This document shows, piece after piece, positions 1 through 7,295 of a stretch of DNA of 64,000 bases. Source of the stretch: an uncultured Alistipes sp. Its GTDB lineage: Bacteria; Bacteroidota; Bacteroidia; Bacteroidales; Rikenellaceae. Both the position numbers and the translations under genes were made by a program. Location: NCBI GenBank assembly GCA_905213895.1, contig CAJMKE010000002.1, forward strand, positions 62,001 through 126,000, read 5' to 3'. The notes under the pieces were generated by a model. That model ran no database searches. It had not been told where the DNA came from and saw only the letters and a program-made list of their open reading frames with translations. Numbering within the stretch: the first letter of the stretch is position 1; every line of letters starts with the position of its first letter.

Positions 1-366
1 GTGTGTCCGGTCGCCTACACTCCGCTGCTGAAATCGGGCAACCGCAATCTCGCGATGTTTGGGATGCAGATAGTGCGTCAGTTCGGCATAACCGACTGCG
101 AAACTGCGCTGCTCGACATCGTGCGCGGCGGCGACGACGATTTGCGGACGGATGCCGTGCTGCTGCTCGGCTCGCTGCACGGCGACGTGGCTGTGCCTGC
201 CGTCAGAGGGTATGTCCGCGGGCTGCCCGTTGCGGTGCGCAGGTCGATATACCGCCACTTCGCCGTCGCGGGCTATTCGTCGTCTGCGCTTGCGGCACTG
301 TTCCGCCGCGGCGAGCGGGCATGGTTCGAATCGGTTCTCAAATCGTATAAACGCTCTATCGTATGA
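1..366 (+). CDS. HEAT-repeat-like protein, 5' truncated by window edge
   Basis: The reading frame is open from base 1 to a stop at 364-366, so the GTG at position 1 is probably internal and the gene probably begins outside the window. The visible 121 residues are helical, with repeated hydrophobic/acidic spacing (for example around TALLDIVRGGDDDLRTDAVL) resembling HEAT or Armadillo repeats. The stop overlaps the start of the next gene by 4 nt, so the two are probably translationally coupled. No catalytic motif is visible; a scaffold role is only an inference from the fold. The absence of an upstream sequence prevents a family assignment. Confidence 0.55.
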   Translation: MCPVAYTPLLKSGNRNLAMFGMQIVRQFGITDCETALLDIVRGGDDDLRTDAVLLLGSLHGDVAVPAVRGYVRGLPVAVRRSIYRHFAVAGYSSSALAALFRRGERAWFESVLKSYKRSIV

Positions 367-1349
367 CGGCAGTCTGGTCGGCGGCATTCGTCCTTACACT
401 GTTTTTGGCGGTCTGTGCCGCCGTATTCGCGCTCCGCGTCGCCCGCGGCGAAGAGAAGGCGCGGCTGATGATGATGTCGCAGGCTTCGGTGAGTGCGCCC
501 GTCGGCAATATCGGGGTGTCGCTCGTCTGCATCGAACCGTCGTGCGCCGATGCGGTGTCGTCGATGCTCGCCGCGACCTATCCGACGTCGGAGGTCATCG
601 CCGTCGTCGATTCCGTGCGCGACAGCGATATTGCCGCCGCGATAATCGAACGCTACGGTCTGGTCGCCGTCGATTACGTGCCGTGCGGGTCGCTGCATGT
701 CGCAGGGGTGCGGCGGCTCTACCGCTCGCGCTGTCGGGCATGTCGCCGGCTGGTGATGCTGGATATGGCACACGGCGATACGGCGGCGATGTATGATGCT
801 GCGGCGGGCGTCGCCTCCTACGACTATCTGCTGCCCGTTCCGTGCGGCGCATCAGTCCGCCCGTACGCCGCGGGCAGGATGGCTTCCGAAGCGGGATTCC
901 ATCCGAGTTACTCGGTGGCGGCGGTCGTAACCTCGCTCGGTGCGCCGCTCGCCATGGTCGCGCTCGAACCTCTTGTCGAATGCGGCGGATTCCGTAATCT
1001 TCGTAAATTGATTTCCGGTCGCTGCGGAACGGTGTGCCGTATCGACGAACCTCTCGCCGACTATACCGGCGGAAGACCGCCGGCGGTATTCGCTTTCATC
1101 GCTGCGGCGGCGGTTATTGCGACCGTTGCCGCTGTTGCGGTCGCTGCGGTGAAGGGGAGTGCGGCGATAGGGGCTGTCGCCGCGAACATGGCTGCGACGG
1201 TCGCCGTGCTGATGTATGTTTCGGGTCGCGTGATGGTCGGAAAGGGCGTGTGGCGGGCTTTTGTCGCGGCGACATGTAATTTTTGCAGAAATTTAACGTT
1301 CGATATTATGAAATGTGGCAAAATAGCGTTACCTTTACTAAACCATTAA
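363..1349 (+). CDS. Membrane protein with degenerate glycosyltransferase-like domain
   Basis: This 328-residue protein starts with an N-terminal membrane anchor (about residues 5-24). A soluble part follows that begins like a GT-A glycosyltransferase (hydrophobic strand GNIGVSLVCIE, then an EVIAVVDS strand). About two membrane segments follow near residues 240-290. The layout recalls family 2 processive glycosyltransferases, but the usual DXD, ED and QxxRW motifs are not evident, so it may be a non-catalytic relative. It overlaps the HEAT-like gene by 4 nt, suggesting a common operon. Alternative: a membrane protein of unknown function that only resembles GT2. The last ~20 residues are unlike the rest and may simply run on to the next stop. 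Confidence 0.45.
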   Translation: MTAVWSAAFVLTLFLAVCAAVFALRVARGEEKARLMMMSQASVSAPVGNIGVSLVCIEPSCADAVSSMLAATYPTSEVIAVVDSVRDSDIAAAIIERYGLVAVDYVPCGSLHVAGVRRLYRSRCRACRRLVMLDMAHGDTAAMYDAAAGVASYDYLLPVPCGASVRPYAAGRMASEAGFHPSYSVAAVVTSLGAPLAMVALEPLVECGGFRNLRKLISGRCGTVCRIDEPLADYTGGRPPAVFAFIAAAAVIATVAAVAVAAVKGSAAIGAVAANMAATVAVLMYVSGRVMVGKGVWRAFVAATCNFCRNLTFDIMKCGKIALPLLNH

Positions 1350-1360
1350 AACTTCAAGCA

Positions 1361-2206
1361 ATGTTTAACGACGATATACGAGCCTATCTTCTCTCACGGG
1401 CGTTCAATGCCGCAGTGAGGGCTGGCGCGGAGATAATGAAGGTCTACAAGAACAGCGACGACTACGATATTACCGTCAAGAACGACCATACCCCGTTGAC
1501 CGTAGCCGACCGTCTGGCACACAACAAAATCAAGGAGGTGCTCGGCGAAACGCGAATCCCGATTCTGAGCGAGGAGGGGCGCGAAATGCTCTATGACGAG
1601 CGTCGCAACTGGGAGTTGTTCTGGCTCGTAGACCCGCTCGACGGCACTGTGGAATTCATCAAGGGCAACAACGAGTTTACCGTCAATATCGCCCTGATGT
1701 CGGACAACGTCTGCGTCGGTTCGGTCGTCTATGTACCTTATCTGCGCAAGGCTTATTTCGCCGAACAGGGCATGGGCGCGTATCTGCTGACGGATATTGC
1801 GCCGGCGGCTGACGCCGACTACGATTACGTGCATCTCTGCTCCGAACGGCGCAGACTGCCGCTCGACGATTCCAAACATTCGACGTTCCGTATCGCCGTT
1901 TCGCGTTCGCACCAGACTGACGACACGAAGGCTTGCGTGGAGCGAGTGTGCAGGTCGCATCCCGATGCCGAGATTATCGAGCAGGGCAGTTCCTACAAGT
2001 TCTGTCTGCTTGCCGAAGGCGCGATAGACTACTATCCGCGGACGACGCACACCTATGAGTGGGACACTGCGGCTGCGGAACTCGTGCTTGCCGAAGCGGG
2101 CGGTATCACCCGTTCGCTGCCCGACCACGGGGCGTTGAAGTATAATAAGGAGGATTTGCACAACCCTTGGTTCGAATGCTACTGCAAGGGCTGCGCCGAA
2201 CAGTAA
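1361..2206 (+). CDS. cysQ: 3'(2'),5'-bisphosphate nucleotidase CysQ
   Basis: Predicted to hydrolyse 3'-phosphoadenosine 5'-phosphate to AMP in the cytoplasm, recycling the by-product of sulfate assimilation and sulfotransfer. It belongs to the inositol monophosphatase/FIG superfamily. The metal-binding motifs are visible: an SEEG segment (about residue 65) and the WLVDPLDGT motif (about residues 85-93), with a C-terminal YEWDTAAAELVLAEAGG block. The frame is open from an upstream ATG at 1283 that lies inside the preceding gene; I chose the ATG at 1361 (281 aa, MFNDDIR), which matches the usual family length. A terminator-like hairpin follows at 2274-2304. Confidence 0.9.
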   Translation: MFNDDIRAYLLSRAFNAAVRAGAEIMKVYKNSDDYDITVKNDHTPLTVADRLAHNKIKEVLGETRIPILSEEGREMLYDERRNWELFWLVDPLDGTVEFIKGNNEFTVNIALMSDNVCVGSVVYVPYLRKAYFAEQGMGAYLLTDIAPAADADYDYVHLCSERRRLPLDDSKHSTFRIAVSRSHQTDDTKACVERVCRSHPDAEIIEQGSSYKFCLLAEGAIDYYPRTTHTYEWDTAAAELVLAEAGGITRSLPDHGALKYNKEDLHNPWFECYCKGCAEQ

Positions 2207-2218
2207 AGGATAGACCCT

Positions 2219-2260
2219 AACGACCTTGAAGACTTTAAGGACTTTAAGGTCGTTAAAGCC
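2219..2260. repeat. 9-bp-period intergenic array (copy 1)
   Basis: About 42 bp of degenerate tandem units resembling GACTTTAAG/GTCCTTAAA lie directly after the cysQ stop and before a C8 run (2259-2266) and a terminator hairpin. The unit is close to its own reverse complement, so the array reads similarly on both strands. This is the first of 13 such intergenic arrays in the window. Confidence 0.8.
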
Positions 2261-2273
2261 CCCCCCGACAACA

Positions 2274-2304
2274 AATAATGCGGGAACGAAATTCCCGCAT
2301 TATT
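2274..2304. terminator. Bidirectional hairpin terminator between cysQ and the maturase gene
   Basis: A perfect 13-bp stem (AATAATGCGGGAA, 2274-2286, with its complement at 2292-2304) closes on a 5-nt loop. The two flanking genes converge here, and the A/T-rich stem ends give a U-run in both directions. Confidence 0.8.
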
Positions 2305-2320
2305 TTATCAGGTCAGACGG

Positions 2321-3562
2321 CTACCGCCTTTTCAGCCTTTCTCTTGCCATTCCCATCACGAGTGCCGGCGATTTCTTTTCGAGCAGCAGTGCCTTCATGC
2401 GCTGCATGTAAGGTTCGGTATGCTCGAAAAACATCTTGTATCCATCGCACAGAATGTTCAGTCCGTATTCGTCGGTCGAATCCTTGATGAAGCGGTGCTT
2501 CGGGCATTCGCCGCGGCAGAGGAAATAGTATTTGCAGTGGCGGCACTGGTGCGGCAGCGACGAACGTTTGAGTACGCCGAATTCGAACTGGCGGTCGCAG
2601 TAGGCGAGGTCGCTCAGCGAATCGGTGTGTATGTTGCCCAGCCGGTATTCGGGGTATACGAAGTGGTCGCAGGCGTAGACGTCGCCGTTGTGTTCGACCG
2701 TCAGACCCGTTCCGCAGGTCTCGCACAGCGAACAGATGGACGGCTGCACGCCGACATAGTTCGCCAGCGTGGCGTCGAACAACTGCACGTATCGCTCGCC
2801 GACGTCGTTCACGACCCAGTCGTCGAATATGTCGCACATGAACTGTCCGAATCCGCGCGCCGACACCGACCACGGGGCGATTTGCGCGCTCTCCTTGTCG
2901 GGCGACTGTATGAATCCGTCCGAAACGAGTTCGGCGACCGGCAGGAACTGCATGAACATGCTTATCTGGCGCAGAAACCGATAGACTTCGTGTCCGCGAC
3001 CCTCGCTGTGGACATTGACTGTGGACAGCGTGTTGTACTCCACGCGCGAACGGTACATCATCTCTATTGCCTTCATCACGCGGGCGAACGTAGGCTGCCC
3101 GCCGGTATCGAAACGGTGGGCGTCGTGGATGTCCTCCGGTCCGTCTATCGATATGCCGACGAGGAAGTTGTTGTCGCGGAAGAAGTCGCACCATTCGCGA
3201 TTGACGAGCAGTCCGTTGGTCTGAATCGAGTTCTCGACCTCGCGACCCTCGGCGTACTTTTTCTGCAATGCGACCGCCTTTTTGTAGAAGTCGATTCCTG
3301 CGAGCAGCGGCTCGCCGCCGTGCCATGCGAACGACAGCACGGGCGACGCGTTGCCCTCGATGTTGCGGCGGATGTAGAGTTCGAGCAGGTCGTCGTCCAT
3401 TTTAGGCTCGTGATAGTCGTACAGAGCCGCCTTGTCGAGGTAGTAGCAGTACTTGCAGCGCATGTTGCATAAAGAACCGACGGGTTTCACCATCGAGGTG
3501 AAACCGCGTCGTTCTTCGCGCCGGAGAATGTCTTCGTATGTGAATTCTATCTTGCGCGCCAT
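2321..3562 (-). CDS. Anaerobic sulfatase-maturating enzyme (radical SAM, SPASM)
   Basis: Predicted to oxidise the active-site Ser or Cys of sulfatases to formylglycine, using S-adenosylmethionine and [4Fe-4S] clusters in the cytoplasm. The radical SAM motif CxxxCxxC is seen at about C32, C36 and C39 (LCNMRCKYCYYLDK). The C-terminal half carries the SPASM cysteines (CSLCETCG, YACDHF, CRHCKYYFLCRGECPKHRF). Its 413-aa length fits the anSME/ChuR/AslB group. It lies 6 nt downstream of a sulfatase gene with a Ser-type modification site, so the two are probably co-transcribed as enzyme and client. The second sulfatase at 33.6-35.2 kb is another likely client. Confidence 0.93.
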   Translation of the reverse strand: MARKIEFTYEDILRREERRGFTSMVKPVGSLCNMRCKYCYYLDKAALYDYHEPKMDDDLLELYIRRNIEGNASPVLSFAWHGGEPLLAGIDFYKKAVALQKKYAEGREVENSIQTNGLLVNREWCDFFRDNNFLVGISIDGPEDIHDAHRFDTGGQPTFARVMKAIEMMYRSRVEYNTLSTVNVHSEGRGHEVYRFLRQISMFMQFLPVAELVSDGFIQSPDKESAQIAPWSVSARGFGQFMCDIFDDWVVNDVGERYVQLFDATLANYVGVQPSICSLCETCGTGLTVEHNGDVYACDHFVYPEYRLGNIHTDSLSDLAYCDRQFEFGVLKRSSLPHQCRHCKYYFLCRGECPKHRFIKDSTDEYGLNILCDGYKMFFEHTEPYMQRMKALLLEKKSPALVMGMARERLKRR

Positions 3563-3568
3563 CGGCGA

Positions 3569-5161
3569 TTATTTCGTGTATTTGATGTTGAAGTTCGGAT
3601 TCTCGGCAGGCACGTGCGACTCGTTGATGTAGCCCCACATGCGCTCGACGATTTCCGGATGCTCGGCGGCGACGTTGTTGCGGAAGTCCTCGACCTCCTT
3701 GCTCGGAGTGGTCAGGTCGTAGAGTTCCATCTTGCGGTTGCCCTTGTTCACGTCCTGAACCAGTCCTTTCCATTTGCCCCAGCGCACTGCGAATATACCG
3801 CCCTTGGTCGGGTACTCCCAATAGAGGTACTCATGCTCCTTCTGCTTCTTCTCTTTGCCCGAAAGGAGCGGCAGCAGCGATACGCCGTCGGTCTGCGGAC
3901 ACTCGACACCGCCTATTTCACATACCGTAGGCATGATGTCGGTGAAGTCGCCGATATGGTCGCTGACGATGCCTTTCTTGATTTTTGCGGGCCACGAAGC
4001 GATGAACGGCATTCGGATTCCGCCCTCGTGGAGCGAACGCTTGCCCCAGCCTTTGCCGCAGCGGAACGGCTGCGCGCTGTCGAACCATACGGTCGGCGAC
4101 GATGCGTTGTTGGCAGGACCGTTGTCGCTGGTGAAGATGATAATCGTATTCTCGTAGATGCCCAGACGCTTCAACTCCTTGACGAGTTCGCCGACCTGAT
4201 GGTCGAAATAACTTATCATCGCGGCGTATGTAGCGTGCGGGTAGCGGCAAGGATAGTAGTTGTGAGGCCATACGTTCTGGTGGAAGTCGTCGCCCGCGAG
4301 CGGCTCCTCGTCGCCGAACTTCGCCACATAGTGGTCTACCCACTCCTGCGGAGCCTGCAACGGCGAGTGAGGCAGCGGGGTAGTCCACATCAGGAAGAAC
4401 GGACGCTCGGCGTTCTCATTGACGAACTCCTTCACGTTCTCGAACATCACGTCAGGTCCGTAAACCTTGCCCTTCGAATATTTGTCGTAACTGCGCGGGT
4501 CGCGAGGGTCTGCCCCTTCGTCGAGCGGCGTACCCGGGTTGATGTACTCCTTGTTGATTTGCTCTTTCTGGTCGTTTTTCCAGTAGAACGGCGTGTAGTA
4601 GTTGTGCGCCAGACGCTGGCAGATGCAGCCGTAGTAGAAGTCGAATCCCATCGTCCAAGGCTTGCTCTCGTTCGCCGGTCCTCCGACTCCCCATTTGCCG
4701 ACCATGCCGGTGCGGTAGCCCGCCTTCTGCATCTCTGTGCCGAGCGTAGGGGTGTCGGCATGCAGAGGATACTGACCTTCGAGGGTCGGGTCCATATATA
4801 CGTCGTCGTAGTACCATACGCGTGGGTTGCCGTCCTGTACCTCCTGATTGTCGCGGATTTGTGCATGTCCCGAGTTCATGCCCGTGAGCAGGCAGCAGCG
4901 CGACGGCGAGGATACCGGTGCGGCGGTGTACATGTTGGTGAAACGGATTCCGTTTTCGGCGAGCGCGTCGATGTTCGGGGTCTCGGTCTTGGTCTGTCCG
5001 TAGCAGCCGAAATCGCCGTGTCCGGCATCGTCCATAAGGATGAAAATCACGTTCGGACGCTTGTCGTTCTTCGCCTTGTCGGCTTTTCCGGCTGCTGTCG
5101 CCGGTGCAGCCGCAACGGAAGGAACGGTTGCGCAAAGTGCAAGTCTGGTAAATTTGTTCAT
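3569..5161 (-). CDS. Arylsulfatase-type sulfatase, Ser-type formylglycine site
   Basis: A 530-residue alkaline-phosphatase-superfamily sulfatase with an N-terminal signal peptide (about residues 1-24), so an exported enzyme that removes sulfate esters from glycans or aryl sulfates. The signature SSPSRCCLLTG is present with Ser84 in the position converted to formylglycine; Asp44 and Asp45 (MDDAGHGD) are metal ligands, and a TSDNG block supplies further ligands. The Ser form requires an anaerobic maturase of the type encoded just downstream. Upstream (5187-5220) is a good Bacteroidetes-type promoter. The substrate cannot be read from the sequence; there is no adjacent SusC/SusD pair. Confidence 0.92.
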   Translation of the reverse strand: MNKFTRLALCATVPSVAAAPATAAGKADKAKNDKRPNVIFILMDDAGHGDFGCYGQTKTETPNIDALAENGIRFTNMYTAAPVSSPSRCCLLTGMNSGHAQIRDNQEVQDGNPRVWYYDDVYMDPTLEGQYPLHADTPTLGTEMQKAGYRTGMVGKWGVGGPANESKPWTMGFDFYYGCICQRLAHNYYTPFYWKNDQKEQINKEYINPGTPLDEGADPRDPRSYDKYSKGKVYGPDVMFENVKEFVNENAERPFFLMWTTPLPHSPLQAPQEWVDHYVAKFGDEEPLAGDDFHQNVWPHNYYPCRYPHATYAAMISYFDHQVGELVKELKRLGIYENTIIIFTSDNGPANNASSPTVWFDSAQPFRCGKGWGKRSLHEGGIRMPFIASWPAKIKKGIVSDHIGDFTDIMPTVCEIGGVECPQTDGVSLLPLLSGKEKKQKEHEYLYWEYPTKGGIFAVRWGKWKGLVQDVNKGNRKMELYDLTTPSKEVEDFRNNVAAEHPEIVERMWGYINESHVPAENPNFNIKYTK

Positions 5162-5186
5162 TGGTACGGTAATTATAAGTTTGGTA

Positions 5187-5220
5187 CAAAAGTATTAAAA
5201 AAAAACGAGATTCCGACAAA
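5187..5220 (-). promoter_or_regulatory. Candidate promoter of the sulfatase-maturase operon
   Basis: On the minus strand a TTTG (5220-5217) is followed after 22 nt by TACTTTTG (5194-5187), matching the Bacteroidetes primary-sigma consensus TTTG/TAnnTTTG, with a spacer about 1 nt longer than usual. The inferred start site leaves about 20 nt of leader before the sulfatase ATG. Confidence 0.6.
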
Positions 5221-5258
5221 GCGACCGAAAAAGTCTGCAAAAGGAAAACCGCGAGATG

Positions 5259-5322
5259 CCTTTAAGGACACTAACGACCTTAACGACCTTAAAGTCCCTA
5301 ATGTCCTTAAAGTCTTTAATCC
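5259..5322. repeat. 9-bp-period intergenic array (copy 2)
   Basis: About 64 bp of units such as GACCTTAAC, GACCTTAAA, GTCCCTAAT and GTCTTTAAT, between the divergent sulfatase and rpmI genes and just upstream of the rpmI promoter. Confidence 0.8.
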
Positions 5323-5362
5323 CATTACCCATCCCCGCCTTCCGCGAAAATTCTCCCGAATT

Positions 5363-5394
5363 GTTGCATGGTAACGAAAAAAGAGTTATCTTTG
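5363..5394 (+). promoter_or_regulatory. Candidate promoter of rpmI-rplT
   Basis: TATCTTTG at 5387-5394 matches the -7 consensus exactly. A GTTG at 5363-5366, 20 nt upstream, is a three-of-four match to the -33 TTTG. The inferred start near 5401 leaves only about 25 nt of leader before rpmI, so a long L20-binding autoregulatory leader is not apparent. Confidence 0.6.
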
Positions 5395-5425
5395 CCCGCT
5401 ATGTTTAACTAAATATTTTACAATT

Positions 5426-5620
5426 ATGCCAAAAATGAAAACAAATGCCGCTGCAAAGAAGCGTTTTACTTTCACCGGCACAGGTAAGATTAAGCGCAAG
5501 CACGCTTATCACAGTCATATCCTGACCAAAAAGACTAAAAAACAGAAGCGTAACCTCTGCTATTCGGGTATCGTTTCGTCTGCCGACGAGGCAAAAATCA
5601 AGAGCCTGCTGGTTAAATAA
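5426..5620 (+). CDS. rpmI: 50S ribosomal protein L35
   Basis: A 64-residue, highly basic protein with the typical L35 start (MPKMKTNAAAKKRF) and length. It is a component of the large ribosomal subunit. It precedes rplT by about 100 nt, the conserved gene order. The usual upstream partner infC is not present here; the gene upstream is a divergent sulfatase. Confidence 0.97.
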   Translation: MPKMKTNAAAKKRFTFTGTGKIKRKHAYHSHILTKKTKKQKRNLCYSGIVSSADEAKIKSLLVK

Positions 5621-5722
5621 CCGGTCGGACGAACTAACACAATTTATTAACACCGGAGCGACATAGCCCCAGAGAGTGCGAGAGAATCGCGCCGCTATCA
5701 ACTCCATCAAAAACTTTTAATT

Positions 5723-6067
5723 ATGCCACGTTCAGTCAATGCTGTTGCGTCCCGCGCAAGAAGAAAAAAGGTTTTGAAACTTGCCAAAGGCAACTTTGGT
5801 TCAAGGGGAAACGTTTGGACGGTAGCGAAAAACACCGTCGAAAAGGGTTTGCAGTTTGCCTATGCACACCGCCAACTCAAAAAGCGCACATTCCGTTCGT
5901 TGTGGATTACGCGTATCAACGCCGCAGTCCGCGCCCAGGGAATGACGTATTCCGAATTTATCGGTAAAATCAACGCCAAAGGCATCGCCCTCAACCGCAA
6001 GGTTCTGGCAGATTTGGCGATGAACGAGCCGAAAGCATTCGAGGCGATTGTAAAAGCAGTTAAATAG
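5723..6067 (+). CDS. rplT: 50S ribosomal protein L20
   Basis: A 114-residue basic protein of normal L20 length, with the characteristic N-terminal stretch (MPRSVNAVASRARRKKVLKL) and the FRSLWITRINAAVR block. It binds 23S rRNA early in large-subunit assembly and in many bacteria represses its own operon. Co-transcription with rpmI is likely from the promoter at 5363-5394. A strong terminator follows immediately (6093-6123). Confidence 0.97.
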   Translation: MPRSVNAVASRARRKKVLKLAKGNFGSRGNVWTVAKNTVEKGLQFAYAHRQLKKRTFRSLWITRINAAVRAQGMTYSEFIGKINAKGIALNRKVLADLAMNEPKAFEAIVKAVK

Positions 6068-6092
6068 CACTTTTGCATCACGCAAAAGCGGG

Positions 6093-6123
6093 TCGGGCGG
6101 CATGCGTGCCGCCCGATTTTTTT
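6093..6123 (+). terminator. Intrinsic terminator of rpmI-rplT
   Basis: A perfect 10-bp GC-rich stem (TCGGGCGGCA / TGCCGCCCGA) with a TGCG loop is followed by seven T residues. It ends 56 nt after the rplT stop and isolates the ribosomal genes from the polysaccharide locus. Confidence 0.92.
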
Positions 6124-6417
6124 AATCATATATACTTTATATTATATTGACATCATTTTGGACATAACGACGGGTTGTCGAAATATGATGTAAAATGGTA
6201 TATATTAGTCCTTATTATATATGTTGCTTGCTCCTGCGAACATGCTCTGGCGACGCCGTCCGTGCGTTGCGTAGGCATATTGCGCGGATGATTCCGAATG
6301 CCGCCCAACTTTTGTCGAAATACGAAAATATGCTGTGTTTTTATACGATAAAGTTTATTTTTTTGACAATTTCCGAGTCGTATATACAACTGGTTGATAA
6401 TCAATATAAAAATTTTC

Positions 6418-6428
6418 GGGGGGGGGGG
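6418..6428 (+). repeat. G11 homopolymer upstream of operon promoter
   Basis: Eleven consecutive G residues sit 29 nt upstream of the -33 element of the locus promoter, in an otherwise AT-rich stretch. Length change here would alter the spacing between the promoter and any upstream activator site. Confidence 0.9.
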
Positions 6429-6457
6429 ATTTTTGCAATAAAAAACACTACGAAATA

Positions 6458-6489
6458 TTTGGATTAAAGTATTATTTCATATACTTTTG
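6458..6489 (+). promoter_or_regulatory. Promoter of the polysaccharide operon
   Basis: TTTG (6458-6461), a 20-nt spacer and TACTTTTG (6482-6489) match the Bacteroidetes primary-sigma consensus completely. The inferred start is near 6496, about 165 nt upstream of the UpxY-like gene. It is the only full consensus found before the locus terminator at 31.5 kb. Confidence 0.82.
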
Positions 6490-6663
6490 CGCTTGATATA
6501 GTACGGTTTCTTTTACAGAAACGTGCAAGATCGGATTTTACAGGCAATAAACTTCATACGGATATACTTATAACTGCTTGATGCATAGACTTGTATTGTA
6601 TCAGGCAGGATTAGAGGAATTGCCATTCGGAGAATATAAAGCCCTGATACGGTTTCCGCAGCC

Positions 6664-7212
6664 ATGACACAAAAAGCCGAAACGACCGCACGCTGGTATG
6701 TGATGCGCGACCTTAAACGCCCGAATGCGAAGATGCCTGCATACCGACAACTTTCGGATGCCGGCATGGAGGTCTTCACGCCGATGCGTCAGGTACTTAA
6801 AGTCCGCAACGGCAGACGTATCCGCGAGAGCGTACCGTTTATCCGCGACCTGCTGTTCGTCCGCGAAATGCGCGCCGTTCTCGACCCGATAGTCGAAAAG
6901 ACGCCGACGCTCCAATACCGCTACCGCCGCGGCGGCGAATACCGTGAACCGATGGTCGTCGCCGACGCCGACATGGATATTTTCATGCGCGCCGTCGCCT
7001 GCTCGTCGAATCCGCGCTATTATCTGCCGCAAGAACTTACTCCGTCGATGTGCGGATGTACGGTTCGGGTTGTCGGAGGCGTTCTCGACGGCTACGAAGG
7101 CAGACTGTTGAGCATCCGTGGTTCGCGCACCAAAAGACTTCTGGTGGAACTGCCGGATTTCGTAACCGTCGCCATCGAAGCCGACTTCGAATACGTGCAG
7201 ATAATCAAATGA
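6664..7212 (+). CDS. UpxY-family NusG-like transcription antiterminator
   Basis: A 182-residue paralogue of NusG/RfaH. The N-terminal NGN-like domain (about residues 8-110, beginning ARWYVMRDLKRPNAK) is followed by a KOW-type domain (about 128-160, VRVVGGVLDGYEGRLLSIRG). In Bacteroides such proteins are the first gene of each capsule locus and prevent premature termination of that long operon. Position and leader length here are the same, so it very likely promotes transcription of the 25-kb locus downstream. No UpxZ-like gene (inhibitor of other loci's UpxY) follows; the next gene is the 4,6-dehydratase. Confidence 0.88.
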   Translation: MTQKAETTARWYVMRDLKRPNAKMPAYRQLSDAGMEVFTPMRQVLKVRNGRRIRESVPFIRDLLFVREMRAVLDPIVEKTPTLQYRYRRGGEYREPMVVADADMDIFMRAVACSSNPRYYLPQELTPSMCGCTVRVVGGVLDGYEGRLLSIRGSRTKRLLVELPDFVTVAIEADFEYVQIIK

Positions 7213-7295
7213 CGGATTGCCGCCGGCACTTTGCAGCGGCATTGCGTATAGATGCATACGATAGATTACGACCCAAACAAATTTATTTACTCAAT

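Larger units (their letters stand above)
6124..6663 (+). other. AT-rich leader region of the polysaccharide locus, no gene
   Basis: This 540-nt stretch has no credible coding sequence; a 90-residue frame through it (6195-6467) lacks any recognisable domain. It holds a G11 tract (6418-6428), a consensus promoter (6458-6489) and about 165 nt of transcribed leader before the antiterminator gene. The leader is where a NusG/UpxY-type factor would be expected to act on RNA polymerase. I see no inverted repeats of the kind that flank invertible Bacteroides capsule promoters. Confidence 0.6.

Noticed and set aside
6195..6467. A 90-codon frame crossing the G11 tract before the antiterminator gene
   Set aside because: No recognisable domain, unusual composition, and it ends inside the -33/spacer region of the operon promoter; more likely chance in AT-rich DNA.
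6124..6663. Invertible capsule promoter flanked by inverted repeats, as in Bacteroides
   Set aside because: I found no matching inverted repeats on either side of the promoter and no invertase gene in the window.
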